A stretch of DNA of 64,000 nt from Geothrix sp. (GTDB lineage Bacteria; Acidobacteriota; Holophagae; Holophagales; Holophagaceae). A program made the translations under genes and the position numbers. This document shows, piece by piece, positions 27,187-33,981 of this stretch (position 1 is the first letter of the stretch; the number at the start of each line of letters is the position of its first letter). The stretch covers positions 1 through 64,000 of the forward strand of contig JAUXSE010000014.1 in the NCBI GenBank assembly GCA_030681515.1, given 5' to 3'. The notes beneath the pieces are model-generated. The model was not told the DNA's origin. It worked only from the letters and a program-made list of their open reading frames with translations, and did not search any database.

Positions 27187-27200
27187 TGTAAACGGTTACA
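27187..27200. promoter_or_regulatory. LacI-family operator 2
   Basis: TGTAAACGGTTACA differs from operator 1 at one position. Centres are 91 bp apart, a spacing that would allow looping or separate control of the operon and of glk. Confidence 0.72.
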
Positions 27201-27469
27201 AGAAGGTCGCAGGTATGGTCAACCGGCGTCACGGGTCTGTCAAGCCGGGATTCGCGGAAGTCGGGAACTTTTTCACGGATCACATGAAACCCAACGATTC
27301 AGGCATCTTCAAGAGAGTGGCCCGTCCAGAAACCGGCCTCTCGCCCCGGTGGACACCCGGGGATCCAGTGGACGCCCGCCCCGGGACCGGGGACCATCTC
27401 CCCACGGGCTGGGCCCTGGGCGGATGCCCCCTGCTGCGGCCCCTTTCGTCCTGCGGAGGGGATGTTCCA

Positions 27470-28504
27470 GTGAATGCAAGCGTTGACAATGCCGTTCTGG
27501 CCGCCGATGTGGGCGGCACCAACCTCAACCTGGCCCTCCTGACCCCGGAGGGGGGCCGGTACCGCCTGCTCCGCAAGGCCCGCTTCAGCACCCAGGAGGA
27601 GCGGTCCCTGCTCGGCCCCATCCAGCGGTTCCTTGCTTCGGATCCCTCCCTCCGCCCGGGGCGGGCCTGCCTTTCCGGCGCGGGCCCCGTCCTGGATCGC
27701 CGTATCCACCTCACCAACGCGCCCTGGGACATTGACGGGGCCGGGCTGGAACGGGCCCTCGGCATTCCCGTCCACCTGGTCAACGACTTCACGGCCCTGT
27801 CCTGCGGCGTGCTCCAGTTGGATCTGGGGGATGCCCGCCAGGTGACAGCCCTCCCCCACGGGGACGGCCGCCTGCCCGCCGCGGACCCCCGGGGGCTTTC
27901 CCTGGTGGTGGGGGCTGGCACGGGCCTCGGCGTGGGCTTCGTCGTGCCCACGCCCCATGGCCCCCGCGCCTTCCCCAGCGAGGGGGGGCACATCGGCCTG
28001 CCCGTCTTCGACGAGGACACCCTTGCCCTCTGGCGGCATCTGCAGGCGGGCCTTCCGGGGCCCCCGGGGGCCGAGATGGCGGTGTCGGGCCCGGGGCTCG
28101 CCCTCCTCTTCCGCTTCCTGCTGGATTCGCAGCGCGTGCCCTGGACGCCGGTCGCCTCCACCCTCCTGGCCCTCCCCGCCACCGACCAGCCCACCGCCAT
28201 CGCCGCCCAGGCCGCCTCGGATCCCGCCTGCGGCCGCGCCATGGCGATGTTCGTGGATCTCTACGCGCGGGTGTGTGCCGAGCTCTGCGCGGTGTTCCTG
28301 CCCACGGGCGGGATCTTCCTGGCCGGCGGCATCGCCTCCAAGAACGCGCCCCGCTTCCTGGAGGGGGGCCGGTTCATGGCCCGGTTCGAGCGGAATTACC
28401 GCGCCCACCTGGACCAGCTCACCGGAGCGACGCCCGTCTACCTGGTCCACGACTACGATCTGAGCCTCTACGGCGCCGCCCACGCCCCGGACTGCACTCC
28501 CTGA
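27470..28504 (+). CDS. glk: Glucokinase (Glk family)
   Basis: 344 residues from GTG 27470, about 8 bp after GGAGGGG. The N-terminal phosphate-binding motif is LAADVGGTNLNLALL. LVNDFTALS carries the catalytic aspartate, VVGAGTGLGVGFV is the second glycine loop, and SEGGHIGLPV and IFLAGGIASKNAPRFLEGG are the further Glk signatures. It phosphorylates glucose released from maltodextrins to glucose 6-phosphate, feeding glycolysis beside the phosphorylase product. Divergent from the glucan operon and followed by the lacI-type gene. Confidence 0.93.
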   Translation: MNASVDNAVLAADVGGTNLNLALLTPEGGRYRLLRKARFSTQEERSLLGPIQRFLASDPSLRPGRACLSGAGPVLDRRIHLTNAPWDIDGAGLERALGIPVHLVNDFTALSCGVLQLDLGDARQVTALPHGDGRLPAADPRGLSLVVGAGTGLGVGFVVPTPHGPRAFPSEGGHIGLPVFDEDTLALWRHLQAGLPGPPGAEMAVSGPGLALLFRFLLDSQRVPWTPVASTLLALPATDQPTAIAAQAASDPACGRAMAMFVDLYARVCAELCAVFLPTGGIFLAGGIASKNAPRFLEGGRFMARFERNYRAHLDQLTGATPVYLVHDYDLSLYGAAHAPDCTP

Positions 28505-28592
28505 TCCAGCCTTGCATTGACGCCCCTGGAGCCGGCCGGTATTCATGGGGAGCAGACATCCTCTTTCCGTTCCCCACCCACCCGCGGTCCCC

Positions 28593-29561
28593 ATGAAGAT
28601 CACCATCGGCGAGATCGCCCGTCAGGCCGGCGTTTCCACGGGCACGGTGAGCCGCGTCATCAATGACCGGCCCACCGTGGCCTCCGGAACCCGCGCCACG
28701 GTCCTCGCCGTGATGAAGAAGCTCGGCTACGAGCCCGATCCCGTGGCCCGGGAGCTGTCGCGGCGCACCCGGCACACCCTCGGCATCTGGGTGGGCGCGG
28801 GCGAGAACCGGCTATCGCCCTACTTCAACGTCATCTGGCGCGCCCTGCTTCACGAGATGCAGCTCCATGCCACGCAGTTCATCGAGCTGCCCGTGGACAT
28901 CACGCCCGTGCGCCGGCGTCTGGACGCGGTGCTGATGTTCCACTGCGCCGATATTGACCAGCGCCTGGCCACCCTGTGGCGGCGCGGTGTGCCCGGCGCC
29001 CTCATCGGCCATCATCCGGGGGTTTCCTGTGTGGCGCCCGACGATATCGGCGGCGGCCGTCTCGCCGCGGCCCGGCTCCTGTCCCTGGGCCACCGGGATC
29101 TGCTGCACCTCACCGTATCCGACGAACATCAGTGGGCCGTGGACCGCGCCGCCGGGTTCATGGCATCCATCGCCGAAAGCGCGGGCGCCTCCCTGGCCCC
29201 CGTGATCCTGCGTGGCGGCGGGTCCGTGCTGGGCGGCTATCGGCTCATGCGCGACGCCTGGCAACGGGGCCATCGGCCCACGGGCATCTTCTGCGCCACG
29301 GACGAGATGGCCGTGGGCGTCCTGGGCGCCCTGGCCGATCTCGGCGTGCCCGTGCCCGGCCAGGTGTCCGTGCTGGGCTTCGACGGGCTCGTGGATCTCT
29401 ACCCGGGCCTGGCCTCCGTGGCCCAGGATATCCCCGCCATCGCCCACGAGGCCGTCACCCTCGCCCTCGCCGCCATCGAGCGCGACGCCGTCCGGCACAT
29501 CGTGGTCCCCGTGAAGATCGTCGAGGGCGCCACCCTGGGGCCCGCGCCGGGGAAGGGCTGA
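28593..29561 (+). CDS. LacI-family transcriptional regulator of the glucan locus
   Basis: 322 residues. The N-terminal helix-turn-helix TIGEIARQAGVSTGTVSRVINDRPTVA is followed by the hinge helix YEPDPVARELSRRT and a periplasmic-binding-protein-like effector domain (HRPTGIFCATDEMAVGVLGAL, VSVLGFDGL). Its position after glk and next to two palindromic operators suggests it controls maltodextrin use, probably as a repressor relieved by a sugar. The effector is unknown. Start ATG 28593 places the HTH at the N-terminus as in all family members. Confidence 0.92.
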   Translation: MKITIGEIARQAGVSTGTVSRVINDRPTVASGTRATVLAVMKKLGYEPDPVARELSRRTRHTLGIWVGAGENRLSPYFNVIWRALLHEMQLHATQFIELPVDITPVRRRLDAVLMFHCADIDQRLATLWRRGVPGALIGHHPGVSCVAPDDIGGGRLAAARLLSLGHRDLLHLTVSDEHQWAVDRAAGFMASIAESAGASLAPVILRGGGSVLGGYRLMRDAWQRGHRPTGIFCATDEMAVGVLGALADLGVPVPGQVSVLGFDGLVDLYPGLASVAQDIPAIAHEAVTLALAAIERDAVRHIVVPVKIVEGATLGPAPGKG

Positions 29562-29591
29562 GGCCAGCTCGGCGGCTTCGCCGAATTCAAG

Positions 29592-29598
29592 GTTGGGC
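29592..29598 (+). repeat. Possible attC core at the left edge of cassette patch 2
   Basis: GTTGGGC fits the GTTRRRY core exactly and lies between the regulator gene and the toxin gene, where the composition changes from about 70% GC to much lower. A left arm is not convincing, so this may be a remnant or chance. Confidence 0.3.
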
Positions 29599-29601
29599 GC
29601 C

Positions 29602-29856
29602 TCAGTAATGGAATCGCAGCTGAGCAATCAACAGAGCATTGCCTTCAACTCGATACACCATGCGGTGCTCATCAGTTAAGCGGCGTGACCAGAATCCTGC
29701 CAATGCATGTTTCAATGCTTCTGGCTTTCCAATTCCAGAAAAAGGTTCGCGTTGAACCTCTTTTATCAGCTTGTTGATCCGTTCGACCATCTGCTTATCG
29801 TGCTTTTGCCAATACAGGTGGTCTTCCCATGCATCGTCCGCGAAAATCAACCTCAC
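29602..29856 (-). CDS. yoeB: YoeB-type toxin (RelE/ParE superfamily mRNA interferase)
   Basis: 84 residues, the same length as E. coli YoeB, with its active-site set in the same positions: E46, R65 and the C-terminal H83-Y84 (RFHY). It cuts mRNA on the ribosome when free of antitoxin. The start overlaps the antitoxin stop by 4 bp (ATGA). The pair lies on the minus strand, opposite to the attC-like site that follows it. Toxin-antitoxin cassettes with their own promoter are known to stabilise integron arrays. Confidence 0.93.
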   Translation of the reverse strand: MRLIFADDAWEDHLYWQKHDKQMVERINKLIKEVQREPFSGIGKPEALKHALAGFWSRRLTDEHRMVYRVEGNALLIAQLRFHY

Positions 29857-30104
29857 TTGACCAGCTTCCGCTCAACGCCTTTCCCGGCGTTCAGTTGTGT
29901 GACAGCCGCGAGAAGGCGCTTAGCGTTAGCGGGTGTACGCAGCAAGTAGGCCGTTTCCTCAAGCGCGTTGAAGTCTTCAAGCGAGAGCATAACCACGGCC
30001 TGCTCGCCGTTGCGGGTAATGATCAATGCTTCGTGGTCGTTGCAAACTCGGTTCATGGTGCTGGCAAGGTTTGCTCGTGCGGTCGTGTAGGTCACTGCGT
30101 TCAT
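29853..30104 (-). CDS. yefM: YefM-type antitoxin (Phd/YefM family)
   Basis: 83 residues beginning MNAVTYTTARANLASTMNRV, the Phd/YefM DNA-binding fold, then ALIITRNGEQAVVMLSLEDFNALEETAYLL. The flexible C-terminus wraps the toxin. It neutralises YoeB and represses the operon by binding TGTACA-type boxes, which are present just upstream. Translationally coupled to yoeB. Confidence 0.93.
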   Translation of the reverse strand: MNAVTYTTARANLASTMNRVCNDHEALIITRNGEQAVVMLSLEDFNALEETAYLLRTPANAKRLLAAVTQLNAGKGVERKLVK

Positions 30105-30120
30105 GAGAGTCCTCCCGACG

Positions 30121-30138
30121 TGTACCGTTTAATGTACA
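30121..30138. promoter_or_regulatory. YefM operator boxes
   Basis: TGTAC (30121-30125) and TGTACA (30133-30138) flank CGTTTAA, 17-34 bp upstream of the yefM ATG. E. coli YefM recognises palindromes with a TGTACA core, so this is the expected autoregulation site and shows that the module carries its own promoter. Confidence 0.65.
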
Positions 30139-30175
30139 GCTCAAGCTCCTGCCTGTCAAGTCCGCGGGCGGCGGC

Positions 30176-30299
30176 GCCCAGCCCTCCGCTCAACTCAGAC
30201 CCCGCCTGCATGGCCTTCCGCTCTTTCTCTTGTCCCGTCTTCCTCGGCTTCGTTCAACGCCTCGGTGCAGGCGGGGCCGGTCAGCTGCTTTCGTTAGGC
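30176..30299 (+). repeat. attC-like site 2 (124 bp)
   Basis: Left end GCCCAGC, spacer, then GCTCAAC. The right end is TTTCGTTAGGC with a perfect GTTAGGC core at 30293-30299. Inner arms GGACCCC-like AGACCCCGCCTGCA (30199-30212) and TGCAGGCGGGGCCGG (30266-30280) pair well. Length is identical to site 1 at 8511-8634 and identity is about 80%, including the loop. Host-specific attC sites of uniform length are a hallmark of chromosomal integron arrays. Confidence 0.72.
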
Positions 30300-30327
30300 A
30301 CCCCACATGTTTCCCTGAGGAGATTCA

Positions 30328-30951
30328 ATGAAAGCCCTCGTTCAACGCCTAGCCTTGCTTCTCTCCTGCTCGGCCTTCCTTGGCGCCCAAGACATCAGTT
30401 GGGGCATTCAGCTTTCTACAGGATCTCCACTCGGTGGTCTGTCGAATGATCAGTACGCGGGCACACATAAAACATTCAACGGAGCTGGGGGCATCGGCCT
30501 CAATCTGAGTTATCAGGTTTCCGGTCTTGACGACATAAGAGCAACAGTCAACTCAATCGGATTCACGGGTGAATTTGAAAATATTGATCCCTCGACGGCC
30601 TTCCGAAATGAGTATCACTACTTTCAAGTTGGCGTCGAATGGTGCCATTACTTCAACTCGCGAAATCATGGATGGAATGCTGGATTCGGCATTAATACTA
30701 CTGAACTCTATCGAGACGTAACTGTAATGACTCCTTCTCCCTTTGGCGGTACATGGGGTTCGACCTCACGCTTTCAGCAATATAGAAAACTCGGCATCAG
30801 TGCCAATGGTGGTTATCAATTCAAGCCCTGGCTTGGCATTGTTGGCTCAATTCATCATGTGAACCTTGGTGACGATCAGGGCGAACCACTGCCCCTGAAA
30901 AGCGCGCAATGGCTACAACTTGGCGTCCTGTTTCATTTTGGTCGTAAGTGA
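30328..30951 (+). CDS. Probable outer-membrane beta-barrel protein, cassette-like gene
   Basis: 207 residues. A signal peptide (VQRLALLLSCSAFLGAQ) is followed by amphipathic strands such as GGIGLNLSYQV, YFQVGVEWCHYF, GWNAGFGINTTEL and LGISANGGYQF, and the end WLQLGVLFHFGRK, with an aromatic residue close to the C-terminus as in small outer-membrane barrels. No named family recognised. GAGGAG precedes the ATG. Codon use and GC are lower than in neighbouring chromosomal genes. It directly follows an attC-like site. Confidence 0.65.
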   Translation: MKALVQRLALLLSCSAFLGAQDISWGIQLSTGSPLGGLSNDQYAGTHKTFNGAGGIGLNLSYQVSGLDDIRATVNSIGFTGEFENIDPSTAFRNEYHYFQVGVEWCHYFNSRNHGWNAGFGINTTELYRDVTVMTPSPFGGTWGSTSRFQQYRKLGISANGGYQFKPWLGIVGSIHHVNLGDDQGEPLPLKSAQWLQLGVLFHFGRK

Positions 30952-30971
30952 AGGGGTACCCTCCGCTCATC

Positions 30972-31105
30972 CGTGAGAACGGATTCACCATCCCCAATGC
31001 TTCAGGCGATGCCATTCTGTTCTCCAACACCGTTCCGCTTTTCAAGGGCTCTGCAACATCCTTGATCTTTTCCAACCCCAAGGCCTGTCTTTCTCCGTTC
31101 TCACG
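30972..31105. repeat. 12-bp perfect inverted repeat spanning 134 bp
   Basis: CGTGAGAACGGA (30972-30983) and TCCGTTCTCACG (31094-31105) are perfect complements. Flanking CCCTC and GAGGGG extend the pairing. It lies between the outer-membrane-protein gene and the attC-like site at 31122. It could be a small non-autonomous element or the outer arms of a second long attC-like fold. Confidence 0.55.
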
Positions 31106-31121
31106 TTGAGGGGAGCAAGCG

Positions 31122-31195
31122 GTCCAACCCATCATTCAACCCGGACGCTGCCTCTGCGAGTCATCGGCCGCCCCGTCGCGCAGCTTTCGTTAGGA
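31122..31195 (+). repeat. attC-like site 3 (about 74 bp)
   Basis: GTCCAAC (31122-31128) fits RYYYAAC, followed by a spacer and ATTCAAC. The right end CAGCTTTCGTTAGGA repeats the end of site 2, with core GTTAGGA (last base off consensus). The size is that of a classical 59-base element. The left arm CCCTCCGCTCATC at 30959-30971 also matches site 1, so this may be a hybrid of two sites. Confidence 0.5.
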
Positions 31196-31200
31196 CTTCT

Positions 31201-31653
31201 ATGAACCCTCGGTTCCTCGTCCTGCCCATTCTTCTAGCCACCGACCTGATTTCACAGGCCCGTCCGACGGCGAAAATCAGTCGCCCCGAGTTGATGACGT
31301 TGATTGGCCTGAACGATTCATCGAAGAACCCAGATCTACAGCCGGGCCTTCACGCTGCAAAGCCCCAAGGCCACCCGGGCCTGTTCAAACTGGACCCCTC
31401 GGAATTCCCCCATGGATTCAGAGGACAAATCATCTGCCAGCTGTTCATCAACACTGCTGGCAAGGTTGACCGTGTCGAAACACTGTATGGTCCCCCATCT
31501 CTGAAAAATCATGCTGTTGCCTATGCACACCGTTGGGACTTTGCCCCTGAACCTACTCCCAGCAGCCTTTATCCTGTTTTCCTTTACATTGATGTTCGCT
31601 TCAAAGACACAAGGGCATACAGTGCCGATGCCATGATCTCGGTTGCGCCCTGA
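31201..31653 (+). CDS. Exported protein with TonB C-terminal-like domain, cassette-like gene
   Basis: 150 residues. A hydrophobic start (FLVLPILLATDLISQA) suggests export. The domain HGFRGQIICQLFINTAGKVDRVETLYGPPSLKNHAVAYAHRWDFAPEP...YPVFLYIDVRF follows the TonB-C pattern (G-V-x-hydrophobic, D/NxxGKV, A--W-F-P). It is the second such gene in cassette context; the first is at 8659. Its ATG is 5 bp after the attC core of site 3, which leaves little room for a ribosome site. Lower GC than flanking genes. Confidence 0.6.
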   Translation: MNPRFLVLPILLATDLISQARPTAKISRPELMTLIGLNDSSKNPDLQPGLHAAKPQGHPGLFKLDPSEFPHGFRGQIICQLFINTAGKVDRVETLYGPPSLKNHAVAYAHRWDFAPEPTPSSLYPVFLYIDVRFKDTRAYSADAMISVAP

Positions 31654-31710
31654 CCCTTCCGCTCATCGCCTCGGCGCAGGCGGGGCCGGTTTGACATCAT
31701 TCGGTAAAGC
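31648..31710 (+). repeat. Degenerate, shortened attC-like site 4
   Basis: CCTTCCGCTCA is joined directly to TCGCCTCGGCGCAGGCGGGG and then CCGGTTTGAC...CGGTAAAGC. It has the same two arms as sites 1 and 2 with the central 60 bp or so deleted. The core (GGTAAAGC) is decayed. It closes the second cassette-like patch. Confidence 0.5.
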
Positions 31711-31722
31711 GAGGAGCGCGGG

Positions 31723-32085
31723 ATGACCATGCCACTCAGGATCGGCGACATGGCCGAGTACGGGTCCGGCGGGACGGCGACCGCCGTCCAGAATGCCTCC
31801 GGTATCCGGCTGCTGGGCATCAGCCCCCGATTCCGCCAGCTGGGGGCGGGCCGGGCGCTGACCAACGCCTGCATCCAGCTGGCCCGGGACAAGGGCCATG
31901 CCCAGGTGATCCTGCACACGACCCAGGCGATGCAGGTCGCCTGGCGGCTCTACGAGCAGCTGGGCTTCGCCCGTTCCGAGGACCTGGACTTCCTGCAGCA
32001 GGGCTTCCCGGTGTTCGGCTTCAGGCTTCCCTTGGCCCCGGGCGGCATCCCAGGTTCTGGATGTCTCCCCGGGGGTACCGCATGA
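31723..32085 (+). pseudogene. GNAT acetyltransferase, N-terminally truncated
   Basis: 120 residues. From DMAEYGSGGTATAVQNASGIRLLGI onward it matches a GNAT family in which this segment is the middle of the protein: acetyl-CoA loop PRFRQLGAGRALTNACI, then AMQVAWRLYEQLGFARSEDLDF and GFPVFGFRLPL. The first 60 or so residues of the fold are absent, and the coding stretch starts just after a decayed attC-like site, so the gene was probably cut when the cassette region formed. A GAGGAG site precedes the ATG, so it may still be translated. Its stop overlaps the next start by ATGA. Confidence 0.6.
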
Positions 32086-32534
32086 CCATTCCAGCCCTCT
32101 GCCTTTGCCTGCTGCTCCAGCAGCCCCAGGCTCCGCTGCCCGCTTCGGCTTCCCTTTCCGGGACCACCGGCGGCATCAAGGCGGCGGTCCAAACCCCGGG
32201 CGGCACCCCGGTGGCTGGGGTCGAGGTTCGCCTCAGGCACCGGGATGGCCGGGTATGGACCACCCTCACGAACGAGAAGGGGCATTTCCAGGCCGGTGGC
32301 CTGCCCCCGGGCGAGTACCAGATCGAATCGCGCCGGGCGGGATTCAGGGGGGAGGTCTGCCCCATCCAGATCAAGGCCCAGGCCTGGCTGCTGGGGGTGC
32401 CGAAACAGGCGGGCGCCCGGCGGGAACCGGGCACCAAGACGCTGCGCTTCCACGGCCCGGCCATCTACGAGTCCGGCCCTGGCCTGCTCCTGTCCCCGAA
32501 GCGCCCGGAGCGGGGCAAGATCCCCATGCATTGA
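32082..32534 (+). CDS. Secreted carboxypeptidase-regulatory-like (CarboxypepD_reg) domain protein
   Basis: 150 residues from ATG 32082, with a signal peptide (IPALCLCLLLQQPQAPLPASA). One beta-sandwich domain follows: GGIKAAVQTPGGTPVAGVEVRLRHRDGRVWTTLTNEKGHFQAGGLPPGEYQIESRRAGF, the standard CarboxypepD_reg pattern. The C-terminal tail is basic and without known motif. Probably a periplasmic or surface protein, role unknown. Convergent with rsmB, 11 bp apart. Confidence 0.7.
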   Translation: MTIPALCLCLLLQQPQAPLPASASLSGTTGGIKAAVQTPGGTPVAGVEVRLRHRDGRVWTTLTNEKGHFQAGGLPPGEYQIESRRAGFRGEVCPIQIKAQAWLLGVPKQAGARREPGTKTLRFHGPAIYESGPGLLLSPKRPERGKIPMH

Positions 32535-32545
32535 GCCCGGTCCCC

Positions 32546-33829
32546 TCAGCTCCGCTGGACGGCGAAGCCCTGGAAGCCCTCGCCCTCCCAGGTGAGGGGA
32601 TGGGGCCTGAATACCGCTGTGGCACCACCTTCAGTGTCCTGGGCAGCCCCCATGGCCGCAGGCCACACCGCGGCCGGATGCAAGTCCGGCCGCGCTTGCT
32701 CCAACCATTCCCGGTGGGAACAACCCTCTTCGGGCAGCCAGGAGCACACGGCGTAGATGAGCAGGCCGCCGGGGGCCAGACGATCCCCGGCGGCGGCGAG
32801 CAGGCGGCGCTGGAGGCCGGTCAGCCGGGGCAGATCGTCGTGCTTGAGCCAGGGCCACTCCGGGTGTTTCTGCAGGGTGCCGCTGCCGGTGCAGGGGGCG
32901 TCCAGCAGGATGAGGTCGAAGGTGGTGCCGCAGACCTCCAGCCATTCCGCCGCGTCGGCCTGGATCACCTGGGCCTCGACGCCCCGCTGCTGAAGGGTCT
33001 GGCGCAGGCGGGCGGCCCGCCTGGGATGCACTTCCAGGGCCGTGATGGCGGCCCCGGGATGGCGCAGGGCCAGGGTCGTGGTCTTGCCGCCGGGGGCGGC
33101 GCAGGCGTCCATGACGCGGGTGACCGGCCGGTCCCAGCGGTAGGCCAGCAGGGCCTGGGAGCTGCGGTCCTGCACCATGCCGCCCGAGGCTTCCAGCCAG
33201 GGACGGGGGAAGGGGGCGCCTTCGTCAAGGCAGAGGCAACCGGGCAGGCCGGCCACGGGCACCAGGCCTTCGGGCAGCTCCCCCTTCAGCCGGCGGAAGT
33301 CGGGGCGGGGCGGCTGCTGGAGGCGCGCCCAGAGGGTTTCGAGCTCACCCTCGGCGTGATGGGGCCGGAGCGCCTCCTTCAGGGCGCGCTCCGTCGCAGG
33401 GCCGCGGTCCAGGGCCGCGGGCAGGGCCTCCAGCTCCGCGGCCAGGGCCGCGCGGTCCTTGGCCGCGCGCCGCAGCAGGGCGTTCACCAGGCCCTTGTGG
33501 GGGACGAAGCCCAGGTCGCGGCTCGCGGCGAGCTCCACGGCTTCGTTCACGGCGGCATGATCGCTCACGCCCGGCAGCCAGGCCAACTGGGCGAGGCCCA
33601 TGGCCAGGGCCACGCGGGTGCCCAGGGGCACGCCGCGATCGGGATCCTTGAGCTTCGGTTTCACCCAGGCCTGGAGGCGGCCCCAGCGGCGCAGGCACAG
33701 CCCCAGCAGGGCCTGGGCCAGATGGGCGTCCTCGCCCAGATCCCGGTCCCAGATATCGGGCACCCGGCCCCCCTCCCCGAACACCTCGTGCAGGGCGTGG
33801 GCGACATGGAGGCGGGCGGGCGTGGGCAT
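32546..33829 (-). CDS. rsmB: 16S rRNA (cytosine-967-C5)-methyltransferase
   Basis: 427 residues from ATG 33829. An N-terminal NusB-like RNA-binding domain (about residues 1-140, including PKLKDPDRGVPLGTRVALAMGLAQLAWLPGV) is followed by a SAM-dependent methyltransferase domain: motif I VMDACAAPGGKTTTLAL, motif IV LLDAPCTGSGTLQKHPEWPW with one active cysteine, and YAVCSWLPEEG with the second. It modifies C967 of 16S rRNA. An in-frame extension upstream has no family similarity. Confidence 0.92.
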   Translation of the reverse strand: MPTPARLHVAHALHEVFGEGGRVPDIWDRDLGEDAHLAQALLGLCLRRWGRLQAWVKPKLKDPDRGVPLGTRVALAMGLAQLAWLPGVSDHAAVNEAVELAASRDLGFVPHKGLVNALLRRAAKDRAALAAELEALPAALDRGPATERALKEALRPHHAEGELETLWARLQQPPRPDFRRLKGELPEGLVPVAGLPGCLCLDEGAPFPRPWLEASGGMVQDRSSQALLAYRWDRPVTRVMDACAAPGGKTTTLALRHPGAAITALEVHPRRAARLRQTLQQRGVEAQVIQADAAEWLEVCGTTFDLILLDAPCTGSGTLQKHPEWPWLKHDDLPRLTGLQRRLLAAAGDRLAPGGLLIYAVCSWLPEEGCSHREWLEQARPDLHPAAVWPAAMGAAQDTEGGATAVFRPHPLTWEGEGFQGFAVQRS

Positions 33830-33887
33830 GGAATTCCAATCACTCGAAGAACGAAAAACCGCTAAAGGCGCGATATGGGCGGTGAGC

Positions 33888-33947
33888 GGCTCCGTGGTGG
33901 ATCCGCCGATCAACCCAAGCTTAGCGGGTCACCACCGACCGGGAGCC
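33888..33947. repeat. Inverted repeat upstream of rsmB
   Basis: GGCTCCGTGGTG (33888-33899) pairs with CACCAC (33930-33935) and GGAGCC (33942-33947), with a 6-bp bulge. It lies between the epoxide hydrolase stop and the rsmB start and may act as a terminator for the hydrolase gene. Confidence 0.4.
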
Positions 33948-33981
33948 GTTGCGGGGTGCCACCGGGTCTCTGAGCGCGGCG

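Larger units (their letters stand above)
26985..27469. promoter_or_regulatory. Divergent control region between the glucan operon and glucokinase
   Basis: 485 bp without a gene. It contains two LacI-type operators (listed separately) and must hold the promoters for the minus-strand operon and for glk. A TTGACC-like -35 hexamer can be read on the minus strand near 27151-27156, but I see no matching -10 and do not call it. About 270 bp of leader precede the glucokinase start. An open frame continues through it, but its composition is not protein-like. Confidence 0.6.

Noticed and set aside
30821-31135. A 104-codon minus-strand frame over the end of the outer-membrane-protein gene
   Set aside because: It overlaps a plausible plus-strand gene and an inverted repeat, and has no ribosome site or family similarity.
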